A stretch of 6,024 bases of DNA from SZUA-430 sp046153995 (GTDB lineage: Bacteria; Pseudomonadota; Alphaproteobacteria; Micropepsales; Micropepsaceae): the NCBI GenBank assembly GCA_046153995.1, contig JBJXEH010000158.1:1-6024 (forward strand), read 5' to 3'. Shown one piece after another: positions 1 to 5,904 of the stretch. The stretch's first letter is position 1. Every line of letters begins with the position of its first letter. The notes under the pieces were generated by a model. It was given only the letters and a program-made list of their open reading frames with translations, had not been told where the DNA came from and made no database searches. Position numbers and translations under genes: made by a program.

Positions 1-150
1 GCCGCGCGGGCCGTCGAGTTCGTCGCCGAGCAGCGTGTAGGTCGGGCACGTTGCGGTGCAGATGCCGCAATGGACGCAGGCGCGCAGTTGCTTCTCGGCT
101 TCGGCGAGATGCGGATCGGCGAGTTGAGTGGCAGAGAAGTTCGTGCGCAT
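1..150 (-). CDS. glcF: Glycolate oxidase iron-sulfur subunit GlcF, N-terminal 50 residues (runs off the left edge)
   Basis: Only the first 50 codons are present. GlcF is the iron-sulfur subunit of the membrane-associated GlcDEF glycolate dehydrogenase and carries electrons from the flavin subunits toward the quinone pool. The visible part begins MRTNFSATQLADP and contains a ferredoxin-type [4Fe-4S] motif, CVHCGICTATCP, with cysteines at residues 25, 28, 31 and 35. It is followed by PTYTLLGDELDGPRG, the typical GlcF continuation. The start ATG overlaps the glcE stop by one base (TGATG), which indicates coupled translation, and no good Shine-Dalgarno sequence precedes it. The second ferredoxin motif and the two CCG domains expected for the family lie outside the window. 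The family call is firm; whether the gene is intact cannot be seen. Confidence 0.93.
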   Translation of the reverse strand, partial: MRTNFSATQLADPHLAEAEKQLRACVHCGICTATCPTYTLLGDELDGPRG

Positions 151-1256
151 CAAATGTCTTTGTACATGCGGCCGGGGTTCAGGATGCGTGCGGGATCGAA
201 TGCGTTTTTGAGGCGCGCGGTGAGAGCGAGAGTTGCGGGGTCGAGGGGCGCGAAGATGTCGCCGATGGGCTCTGCCGTTCGCAATGCTGTGGCGTGACCG
301 CCGAACGCTTTGGCGACGGTGTGCACGTTCGCGTCCGTGCGGTCGAATTCCAGAAGTAGCAAACCGCCCGCCCAATCGGCGGCCCATGCTTTCGGATTGA
401 GTTGGTTGATGGCGGCTTCGGCGGCCGTTGGCGGGATCGATATTCGCCAGAGTGATGCCGATGGCGCGAAGAGGGGCACGACCTCGCCGATTGTTCGGAA
501 GAGTTTCGCGCCCTCCTCCGCGTCCATCACCCGTGCGCCGCGAGCTATGGTGCGGCAGAGTTCGTCTCTGCGTGCGGCGACGCCGTCGGCTTGGCCCTCG
601 AGGCGGATCAGTGTGAGTGACTTCCCGGCGACGTAGCTCAAGCCCGACGGATCGAATGGCGATGCGGCGACGACGCGGAGCAAGCGTAGTGCCGGGCCGG
701 GTTCGAGGCCGTCAAGTGCGAGGATGCATGTGTTCGTGCGCGGTAAGGCGCGGAGCGTGAGTTCGGTCATCGCGAACAGCGTGCCGAACGAGCCGGCGGC
801 GAGTTTCGGCAGGTCGTAGCCGGTGACGTTCTTCACGACGCGGCCGCCGGCTTTGAAGCGTTCGCCTTTGCCGTTGACCGCGGTGAAGCCCAAAAGGTGG
901 TCGCGAGCCGCGCCGGCGGCGAAGCGGCGCGGGCCGCTGACGGCTGCTGCGACGATGCCGCCGATCGTGGCGTTCGCGCCGGTGGGCTCGAACGCCAGCA
1001 TTTGATTGTGCTTGGCGAGAGTTGCTTCAACTTCGGCGAGCGGGGTTCCGGCGCGGGCGGTGAACACCATCTCGTCCGGTTCGTACATCGTGATGCCGGT
1101 GAGGCCGGAGAGTTTCAGCACCGCGTCCGCTTTGACGGTGTGACCGAGCGTTCGTTTGGTGCCGTTGCCTTCCAGCGCGAGTGGTGTGCGTGCGGCGAGC
1201 GCTTGCGCGATTGCTTCAACCACTTCGTCGTCGGATTCGGGTTTGAGAACGCGCAT
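150..1256 (-). CDS. glcE: Glycolate oxidase FAD-binding subunit GlcE
   Basis: This 368-residue protein is close to the usual GlcE length of about 350-400. GlcE is the second flavin subunit of glycolate oxidase, related to the N-terminal half of GlcD but lacking most of the long catalytic C-terminal domain. An FAD-binding PCMH fold fills roughly residues 1-172. Its signatures are LALEGNGTKRTLG (27-38), FEPTGANATIGGIVAAAVSG (89-108), GRVVKNVTGYDLPKLAAGSFG (138-158) and the following TLFAMTELTLRALP. The C-terminal part (about 173-368) is more variable and ends with LKNAFDPARILNPGRMYKDI, the usual closing motif of the GlcD/GlcE superfamily. The start directly abuts the glcD stop (TAG then ATG). 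There is no convincing ribosome-binding site, so reinitiation after glcD is likely. Context between glcD and glcF separates it from other FAD-linked oxidases. Confidence 0.95.
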   Translation of the reverse strand: MRVLKPESDDEVVEAIAQALAARTPLALEGNGTKRTLGHTVKADAVLKLSGLTGITMYEPDEMVFTARAGTPLAEVEATLAKHNQMLAFEPTGANATIGGIVAAAVSGPRRFAAGAARDHLLGFTAVNGKGERFKAGGRVVKNVTGYDLPKLAAGSFGTLFAMTELTLRALPRTNTCILALDGLEPGPALRLLRVVAASPFDPSGLSYVAGKSLTLIRLEGQADGVAARRDELCRTIARGARVMDAEEGAKLFRTIGEVVPLFAPSASLWRISIPPTAAEAAINQLNPKAWAADWAGGLLLLEFDRTDANVHTVAKAFGGHATALRTAEPIGDIFAPLDPATLALTARLKNAFDPARILNPGRMYKDI

Positions 1257-2741
1257 CTAGAGCCGCGGCAAGTTTGGGAACGGCATGCGGCCATGGTGCA
1301 CGTGCATTGCGCCGCCTTCCACACACGCGGAGAGCGAGGGGAAGACTTTGCCGGGGTTCAGCAGGCTTTGCGGGTCGAACGCGCATTTGACGCGTTCTTG
1401 GACGGCGAGGTCGATGGGGGCGAACATTAACGGCATCAGGTCGCGCTTCTCGACGCCGACGCCGTGTTCGCCGGTGAGGACGCCGCCGACGTCGACACAG
1501 AGCTTCAGAATTGCGGCGCCGAATTGTTCCGCGCGTTCGAGGTCGCCGGGCTTCATCACGTCATACATGATAAGCGGATGCAGATTGCCGTCGCCCGCGT
1601 GGAAGACGTTCGCGACGGGCAAGCCGAACTCTTTCGACATTTCGCCGATGCGTGTCAGCACGGGGCTGAGCGCGCGGCGGGGGATTGTGCCATCCATGCA
1701 GAGCATGTCGGGGGCGATGCGGCCTGCGGCGGCGAAGGCCGCTTTACGACCGGCCCAGATTTGATCGCGCTCGGCGTCGGAGGTGCTGGCCTTCGATTCC
1801 AGCGCGCCGTTTTTCTTCGCGATCGCTTCGACTTCGGCGGCGGTGGCGGCGACTTCAACGCCCATGCCGTCGAGTTCGGCGATCAGGATCGCCGCCGCGG
1901 CGCGCGGATAGCCCGGCGCGCAGTAGGCCTCGATTGCGTCCATCGCGAAGCGGTCCATGATTTCCATCGCGGCCGGGATGATGCCTGCCGCGATCACGTC
2001 GGCAACGCATTGGCCTGCGGCTTCGATCGAGGGGAAGGCGATGAGAAGCGCTTTCGCGCTCGGTGGTTTGCGGCGCAGGCGAACGGTCACTTCGGTCACC
2101 ACGCCGAGTAAGCCTTCGCCGCCGGTGATCAGCCCTAGGAGGTCGAGGCCCGGTGCGTCCAGTGCCTTACCACCAAAGCGGACGCGGGTACCGTCGATCA
2201 GCGCGAATTCGACGCCCATCAGGTTGTTCGTCGTCAGGCCGTATTTCAGGCAATGGATGCCGCCCGAGTTCTCCGCGACGTTGCCGCCGATCGTGCAGGC
2301 GATTTGGCTGGACGGATCGGGTGCGTAGTAGAAGCCGTCCGCTTCGACGGCGCGGGTGATGCCTAAGTTCGTCACGCCGGGTTGCACTACGGCGCAACGG
2401 TTTTCGAGATCGATCTCCAGCACGCGGTTCATGCGCGAGAGGCCGAGCAGGATGCCGTCGCCGAGAGGCAACGCACCGCCGGAGAGGGAGGTTCCAGCGC
2501 CACGCGGCACGAGCTTTAGTTTGTTTGCCGAACAGAACGCGAGGACGGCACTGACTTCATCGGCGGTCTTGGGCAGAACGACCGCGAGCGGCTTCTGCCG
2601 GTAGGCGGTCAGCGCGTCGCAGTCGTAAGCGACGAGCGCGTCGTCGTCGGCGATGACGCCGTCGGGCACGAGCGCACTTAATCCGGCGATCAAGTCGCTG
2701 CGGCGGGCGATGATGGTTTCGTCGAGGGCCGGCATCTGCAT
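1257..2741 (-). CDS. glcD: Glycolate oxidase catalytic FAD-linked subunit GlcD
   Basis: GlcD oxidises glycolate to glyoxylate, and in many species also D-lactate to pyruvate, using FAD; it works with GlcE and GlcF at the inner membrane. The 494-residue length matches the roughly 499-residue E. coli protein. The PCMH FAD-binding domain spans about residues 50-226, with VPRGAGTSLSGGALPLGDG (78-96), PDPSSQIACTIGGNVAENSG (141-160) and ITGGEGLLGVVTEVTVRLRR (205-224). The FAD-oxidase C-terminal domain carries HAGDGNLHPL (381-390) and LTGEHGVGVEKRDLM (422-436), which contain the conserved His/Asp/Asn and Glu-His residues of the active site. CAFDPQSLLNPGKVFP (453-468) and a tail with GAMHVHHGRMPFPN (477-490) are typical of GlcD rather than of D-lactate dehydrogenase or D-2-hydroxyglutarate dehydrogenase. 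Start: Met1 at 2741 or Met3 at 2735. Neither has an AGGAG-like site upstream, and both lie in a hairpin. It is the first gene of the glc cluster, 45 nt after rpmJ on the same strand. Confidence 0.96.
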   Translation of the reverse strand: MQMPALDETIIARRSDLIAGLSALVPDGVIADDDALVAYDCDALTAYRQKPLAVVLPKTADEVSAVLAFCSANKLKLVPRGAGTSLSGGALPLGDGILLGLSRMNRVLEIDLENRCAVVQPGVTNLGITRAVEADGFYYAPDPSSQIACTIGGNVAENSGGIHCLKYGLTTNNLMGVEFALIDGTRVRFGGKALDAPGLDLLGLITGGEGLLGVVTEVTVRLRRKPPSAKALLIAFPSIEAAGQCVADVIAAGIIPAAMEIMDRFAMDAIEAYCAPGYPRAAAAILIAELDGMGVEVAATAAEVEAIAKKNGALESKASTSDAERDQIWAGRKAAFAAAGRIAPDMLCMDGTIPRRALSPVLTRIGEMSKEFGLPVANVFHAGDGNLHPLIMYDVMKPGDLERAEQFGAAILKLCVDVGGVLTGEHGVGVEKRDLMPLMFAPIDLAVQERVKCAFDPQSLLNPGKVFPSLSACVEGGAMHVHHGRMPFPNLPRL

Positions 2742-2747
2742 GCCGGC
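2728..2747 (-). promoter_or_regulatory. Hairpin covering the glcD start codons
   Basis: A perfect 8-bp inverted repeat (arms GCCGGCAT at 2728-2735 and ATGCCGGC at 2740-2747) encloses a 4-nt loop. On the glcD transcript the stem covers both candidate start codons: AT of Met1 is in the 5' arm and all of Met3 is in the 3' arm. The structure is seen directly. That it slows initiation or makes glcD translation conditional is inference. Because it lies partly in coding sequence, it could also be chance. Confidence 0.5.
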
Positions 2748-2761
2748 AGTATCAAGGGTCG

Positions 2762-2777
2762 CTGGCGCGAGCGCCAG
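2762..2777 (-). terminator. GC-rich hairpin between rpmJ and glcD, possible weak terminator
   Basis: A perfect 7-bp inverted repeat (CTGGCGC, 2-nt centre, GCGCCAG) begins 10 nt after the rpmJ stop in the direction of transcription. It may fold as a 6-bp stem with a 4-nt loop. No U-run follows it on the minus strand (CGACCCTTGATACT), so it is not a canonical intrinsic terminator. It could protect the rpmJ 3' end or only partly terminate, leaving read-through into glcD. Confidence 0.4.
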
Positions 2778-2786
2778 GCCGGGGCC

Positions 2787-2912
2787 TTAGCCCTGGCGCG
2801 CTTTGAAGCGCGGGTTCTTCTTGTTGATGACGTAGACGCGGCCCTTGCGGCGGACGACGCGGCAGTCCTTGTCGCGGCCCTTCAGCGATTTCAGCGAATT
2901 GCGGATTTTCAT
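2787..2912 (-). CDS. rpmJ: 50S ribosomal protein L36 (bL36), zinc-free type
   Basis: A 41-residue protein beginning MKIRNSLKSLKGRDKDC and ending VINKKNPRFKARQG. These are the start and end signatures of bL36, the smallest large-subunit ribosomal protein. It is very basic, as expected for an rRNA-binding protein. The common 37-38-residue form has a CxxC...C...H zinc ribbon. Here only one cysteine (Cys17) remains and the ribbon ligands are absent, so this is the zinc-independent (C-minus) form usual in many proteobacteria. The start is supported by AGGA 9 nt upstream (2922-2925), and a promoter-like element lies about 50 nt upstream. It is the first gene of a same-strand run that continues with glcDEF, although rpmJ in this type of genome is normally an independent unit. 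Confidence 0.96.
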   Translation of the reverse strand: MKIRNSLKSLKGRDKDCRVVRRKGRVYVINKKNPRFKARQG

Positions 2913-2921
2913 CTTTTAAGG

Positions 2922-2925
2922 TCCT
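2922..2925 (-). promoter_or_regulatory. Shine-Dalgarno site of rpmJ
   Basis: AGGA on the minus strand lies 9 nt before the rpmJ ATG. It supports this small gene being translated and fixes its start. Confidence 0.7.
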
Positions 2926-2964
2926 GGCGACGGCAGCTTTTGGCGGCGTTTTTCGAGGGGCGGA

Positions 2965-2993
2965 GCATTAGTGTGGCACTTCCAGGTTGTCAA
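2965..2993 (-). promoter_or_regulatory. Probable sigma70-type promoter of rpmJ
   Basis: Read on the minus strand, a perfect -35 hexamer TTGACA (2988-2993) is followed after 17 nt by TAATGC (2965-2970). The overlapping ACTAAT (2967-2972, 15-nt spacer) matches the TATAAT consensus at four of six positions but is closer to the -35 than ideal. Transcription would start near 2957, giving a leader of about 45 nt before rpmJ. The -35 lies inside an 11-nt palindrome (GGTTG, T, CAACC at 2985-2995), a possible operator. No equally good promoter is seen on the plus strand for the divergent transglycosylase gene. Confidence 0.55.
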
Positions 2994-3063
2994 CCGGCCA
3001 AAGCACGCCCAAGTGTGCTGATTTCCTTGCTTTGCGGCCCTTTGCCGTGGCATCCGAGTCGTC

Positions 3064-4353
3064 ATGTTTGTCGCACGTTTCCCAATGATTCCCGCCCGCG
3101 TGTTGGGTGCGGTTCTGTTCGCGTTGGCGGCCCTGCCCGCCGCCGCACAACCCTCCACGGTCAGGATGTCGGCGCCTGTGCCCGACACTGCCGACCGGCC
3201 GCCTGCGTTCACGGCGTGGCTTGAGGGCTTCAAAGCCGAGGCGAAGGCCAAGGGGATCAGCCAAGCCACGCTGGATGTCGCGTTTGCTAATGTCGATCTC
3301 AACCAGCGGGTCATTGAGCTCAACGAGAACCAGCCGGAGTTTTCGCGCGCGATCTGGGACTATATGGACAGCGCCGTTTCGTCCGATCGCGTGTCGAAGG
3401 GCCGTACGATGATGCGCAAATACCGCAAGTCCATGGGGCGGGCGGAGCGCAAGCACGGGGTGCCTTCCAGCATCATCACCGCGATTTGGTCGCTTGAAAG
3501 CAACTTCGGGCAGAACCTGGGCGGGTTCAATGTGATCGAGGCGCTGGCAACGTTGGGCTTTGAGGGCCGGCGCGCGTCTTTCGGGCGCGAGCAGTTGCTG
3601 GCGGCGCTTAAGGTCATCGAGAACGGCGACATTTCGGCTGGGCGCATGATCGGCTCTTGGGCCGGGGCCATGGGGCAGACGCAGTTCATTCCGACCGTGT
3701 TCCTGCAATACGCGGAAGACGGCAACGGCGACGGGCGGCGGAACCTTTGGGAGACGCGCGCGGATGTGTTCGTCTCGACCGCCAATTATCTGGAGCAGAA
3801 GGGTTGGGTCGAGGACGCACCGTGTTTCGACGAGGTGCGTCTGCCTGAGAACTTCGATTACGCGCAGGCCGATATCGGCACCGAGAAATCGGTAAGCGAT
3901 TGGTCGAACGCGGGCGTGACGCTGTGGGACGGGCGGTCGCTCAAGCGGCGTTCGGATCAGGACTCGAGCGCGCTCGCGGCTGTTTTGTTGCCCGCTGGGC
4001 ATCGGGGACCGGCGTTCATCGCCTACCCGAACTTCAAGGTCGTGCTCGCTTACAACAATGCGATTTCTTACGCGCTCGCCATCTGCCAGCTGTCGAACCG
4101 GTTCAACGGCGGCGGGTCGTTCCGCACGGCTTGGCCGCGCGAGGAAATGCCGATCCTGTCGCGCACGGACCGGGTGGAACTGCAGACGTTGCTCTCACAG
4201 CGCCGGTACGATGTGGGCGAGGCGGACGGCGTTATCGGTCGCCGTACGCGAGAGGCTATCCGTGGCTATCAGCGCACGGCTGGCATGAAGCCCGACGGGT
4301 TTGCGACGCTGGCGCTACTCCAAAACCTGCGCCAGTCGCCGGTTCCGAACTAG
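3064..4353 (+). CDS. Secreted MltB-type lytic murein transglycosylase with C-terminal peptidoglycan-binding domain
   Basis: The enzyme cleaves the MurNAc-GlcNAc bond of peptidoglycan, forming 1,6-anhydroMurNAc ends. The 429 residues start with an Ala/Leu-rich signal peptide (about 1-29, ending LPAAAQP) without a lipobox, so the mature protein should be soluble in the periplasm rather than a lipoprotein like E. coli MltB. The catalytic SLT_2 domain spans about 47-350. IWSLESNFG (141-149) places the catalytic acid at Glu145. SWAGAMGQTQFIP (198-210) is the family signature, followed by an EF-hand-like calcium loop DGNGDGRRNLWE (219-230). YALAICQLSNRF (336-347) closes the domain. A PG_binding_1 domain covers about 364-425 (VELQTLLSQRRYDVGEADG...TREAIRGYQ). 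The only cysteines are Cys254 and Cys341, a possible disulfide. Met8 is an alternative start; Met1 has only a weak GAG upstream. The gene diverges from rpmJ and converges on a luxR-type gene. Confidence 0.93.
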   Translation: MFVARFPMIPARVLGAVLFALAALPAAAQPSTVRMSAPVPDTADRPPAFTAWLEGFKAEAKAKGISQATLDVAFANVDLNQRVIELNENQPEFSRAIWDYMDSAVSSDRVSKGRTMMRKYRKSMGRAERKHGVPSSIITAIWSLESNFGQNLGGFNVIEALATLGFEGRRASFGREQLLAALKVIENGDISAGRMIGSWAGAMGQTQFIPTVFLQYAEDGNGDGRRNLWETRADVFVSTANYLEQKGWVEDAPCFDEVRLPENFDYAQADIGTEKSVSDWSNAGVTLWDGRSLKRRSDQDSSALAAVLLPAGHRGPAFIAYPNFKVVLAYNNAISYALAICQLSNRFNGGGSFRTAWPREEMPILSRTDRVELQTLLSQRRYDVGEADGVIGRRTREAIRGYQRTAGMKPDGFATLALLQNLRQSPVPN

Positions 4354-4355
4354 GC

Positions 4356-5087
4356 TCACGCCGCGATTGCTTTGCGTTTCATCGCTTCGGCGACGGCTTG
4401 GACGCGGGTTGCCACGCCCAGCTTCTTTTTCGCGTTTTCGATGTGGAAGCGCGTGGTGCGCGGGCTGATCGTCAATATCCGGCCGATTTCGGCGTCGGTC
4501 TTGCCGGCGGCGGCCCAGCTTAGGCATTCCACTTCGCGCGGCGAGAGAAGGCCGGCGCCGGCGCGGCGCGGGTTTGCCACCAAGTGGATCACCTGCTCGA
4601 ACGCGCAGTAGGCGAGTAGGTGCAGTGTCGAGCGCACGATCGGCGTCATGTCGGGCTTTTCGCCGCCCAAGAGTACGATGCCTTCGAGCGTTGTGCCGTT
4701 GCGGATTGGGATCATCACGCCGTCGCGTACCTTCAGCGCGAGGTTGATCTGCACGAGCGCGCGGCGCTGATGAACGGTGAGCGGCATCGCCCAGAGTTCC
4801 GCCGCGGAGTACGGCCGCGCCTCTTTCAGAGCGTGCGAGATCAACGGGTTGTGCTTTGAAAAGCCGTGCTCGTCGAACGACTCCGCAAAGCCTTGCGGCA
4901 TGTCGTTGAAGAGCACGCAACCCGCAACGGCTTCGATCATGCTGTGCTTGCCTTTGACGACAAGCATGTACTGAAACCCTTGCGCTTCCGCATAGGTTTT
5001 GATCGCTTTCCAGACGGCATCCGGCGCGGATGCGCGGCCGATTTCTTCCACTGTTTCAACGATCGTCGTACGTAGTTCGCTCATCAT
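4356..5087 (-). CDS. LuxR-family transcriptional regulator with autoinducer-binding-like domain (downstream paralog)
   Basis: A 243-residue protein with the two-domain layout and length of quorum-sensing LuxR proteins. The N-terminal autoinducer-binding-like domain covers about 15-170 and the LuxR helix-turn-helix about 180-240 (LSPREVECLSW, AGKTDAEIG, TRFHIENAKKKLGVATRVQA). The HTH residues equivalent to TraR E178, L182 and G188 are intact (Glu185, Leu189, Gly195), so DNA binding is expected. Aligned by eye, the six pocket residues W57-Y61-D70-P71-W85-G113 of TraR read F67, F71, N80, P81, A95, G123. Four are changed, so acyl-homoserine lactone may not be the ligand. Two adjacent ATGs occur; AGAGG lies 3 nt before the first and 6 nt before the second, favouring Met2 (5084). 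It sits 65 nt downstream of a paralog and is probably co-transcribed with it. Its stop is 2 nt from that of the transglycosylase gene. Regulated genes are unknown. Confidence 0.9.
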   Translation of the reverse strand: MMSELRTTIVETVEEIGRASAPDAVWKAIKTYAEAQGFQYMLVVKGKHSMIEAVAGCVLFNDMPQGFAESFDEHGFSKHNPLISHALKEARPYSAAELWAMPLTVHQRRALVQINLALKVRDGVMIPIRNGTTLEGIVLLGGEKPDMTPIVRSTLHLLAYCAFEQVIHLVANPRRAGAGLLSPREVECLSWAAAGKTDAEIGRILTISPRTTRFHIENAKKKLGVATRVQAVAEAMKRKAIAA

Positions 5088-5090
5088 TTT

Positions 5091-5095
5091 CCTCT
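5091..5095 (-). promoter_or_regulatory. Shine-Dalgarno site of the downstream luxR-type gene
   Basis: AGAGG on the minus strand lies 3 nt before the first ATG and 6 nt before the second. The spacing favours initiation at the second codon (5084), which would give a 242-residue protein beginning MSELRTT. Confidence 0.6.
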
Positions 5096-5099
5096 TACG

Positions 5100-5120
5100 C
5101 GCACGCAGTTCAGACGTGCG
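5100..5120 (-). promoter_or_regulatory. Inverted repeat in the gap between the two luxR-type genes
   Basis: Arms CGCACG (5100-5105) and CGTGCG (5115-5120) form a perfect 6-bp stem, extendable by one G-T pair on the minus-strand transcript, around a loop of 7-9 nt. It lies just upstream of the Shine-Dalgarno site of the downstream gene, within the 65-nt gap. It could be an operator for either regulator, an mRNA hairpin that adjusts expression of the second gene, or chance. The arms do not match the CT-N12-AG lux-box pattern. Confidence 0.4.
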
Positions 5121-5152
5121 GTTCCACGAATTGTTGTTGGTTGGGTGCGTTG

Positions 5153-5878
5153 TCAGGCCGCGATTGCGTGAAGCCTTAAGCCCTCGGCGACCGCTTGGAC
5201 GCGGGTTGCGACGTTGAGCTTTCGCTTGGCGTTCTCGATGTGGAACCGCGCGGTGCGGGCACTGATCGAAAGGATGACCGCGATCTCAAGGTCGGTTTTG
5301 CCGGCCGCGACCCAATGCAGACACTCGACCTCGCGATTGGTGAGGTTGTGCGCCTTAGACGCCGTGCCGTTCGCGATGTCTTGCGACCGTGTGAACGCTG
5401 TGTGCGAGGCCAAGTGCAGCATCGAGCAGGGCAGCGGGGACATGTCGGGCTTCAAGCCGCCCAGCATGACAATGCCTTCGAACTGGCCCTCGCGCGCGAT
5501 CGGGAACGTCCAGCCGTCGCGCACGTTCAGCGAGACGCTGACGCGTTGGAGTACGCGGCGCTGAGTCACGGTCAGGAGCGTCGCGTTCGTTTCTGCGTTC
5601 GAGAACGGTTCCAGACGCAGCAACGCGCGGGTGATCAGAGGGTGGTCGGGGCCGAAACCTTCGCGGTCGAACTCAGCCGCAAAGCCTTGCGGCGCGTCGA
5701 TGTAGACGATCGCGTTCGCGATGCGGCGCGGCAGGTCGACCGTGCGCTTTAAGACCGTCAGGTGTTCGAAGCCGAATGGCGTGGCAAACGCCTTCAGGTG
5801 ACGCCAAACTTCGTTACCGTTGGTGACAGAGTTTAAGGTCCGCGCGAAACGCGCGGCGTCGTTAGAAGGCCCGTGCAT
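5153..5878 (-). CDS. LuxR-family transcriptional regulator with autoinducer-binding-like domain (upstream paralog)
   Basis: A 241-residue paralog of the neighbouring LuxR protein. By hand count, the last 64 residues share 46 identities (about 72%). The ligand domain is less alike but keeps shared blocks such as APQGFA (62-67), LTVTQRR (102-108), RDG (120-122) and EGIVMLGGLKPDM (134-146). The autoinducer-binding-like domain spans about 15-165 and the HTH about 178-238 (NREVECLHW, AAGKTDLEIA, RFHIENAKRKLNVATR). HTH core residues Glu183, Leu187 and Gly193 are intact. The pocket equivalents of TraR W57-Y61-D70-P71-W85-G113 are F66, F70, H79, P80, N94, G122, so the conserved ligand-contacting Asp is His here and Asn in the paralog. 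The start is well supported by GAGGA 7 nt before the ATG (5886-5890). It is the first gene of the likely two-gene unit and has a 146-nt upstream region rich in inverted repeats. No synthase gene is visible. Confidence 0.9.
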   Translation of the reverse strand: MHGPSNDAARFARTLNSVTNGNEVWRHLKAFATPFGFEHLTVLKRTVDLPRRIANAIVYIDAPQGFAAEFDREGFGPDHPLITRALLRLEPFSNAETNATLLTVTQRRVLQRVSVSLNVRDGWTFPIAREGQFEGIVMLGGLKPDMSPLPCSMLHLASHTAFTRSQDIANGTASKAHNLTNREVECLHWVAAGKTDLEIAVILSISARTARFHIENAKRKLNVATRVQAVAEGLRLHAIAA

Positions 5879-5904
5879 GTGGGAGTCCTCGCAAAAACAC
5901 AGAG

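Noticed and set aside
1464..2111. Plus-strand open frame of 215 codons antisense to glcD
   Set aside because: The opposite strand encodes conserved GlcD motifs through this whole stretch. The plus-strand product has low-complexity Gly/Arg/Asp composition and no family signature.
2987..3019. Plus-strand promoter for the transglycosylase from TTGTCA
   Set aside because: No acceptable -10 hexamer is found 15-19 nt downstream; the region there reads like AAGTGTGCT. The promoter of this gene is left unassigned.
3002..3019. Short inverted repeat AGCAC...GTGCT upstream of the transglycosylase gene
   Set aside because: The arms are only 5 bp with an 8-nt centre, which is expected by chance in a window of this size, and nothing else supports it.
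2968..4002. Long minus-strand open frame (344 codons) opposite the transglycosylase gene
   Set aside because: It is rich in Arg/Pro/His, has no recognisable domain, and is antisense to a gene with clear catalytic motifs. It is a typical high-GC shadow frame, as is the 135-codon minus frame at 2916-3323.
3900..4523. Plus-strand open frame of 207 codons spanning the transglycosylase end and the luxR-type gene
   Set aside because: It is out of frame with the transglycosylase and antisense to the LuxR HTH. Its composition suggests a shadow, not a gene.
4315..4920. Minus-strand open frame of 201 codons overlapping the downstream luxR-type gene
   Set aside because: It is a +1/-1 shadow of the LuxR frame with Arg-rich composition and no domain. 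The LuxR frame has intact motifs to its end, so there is no frameshift to explain.
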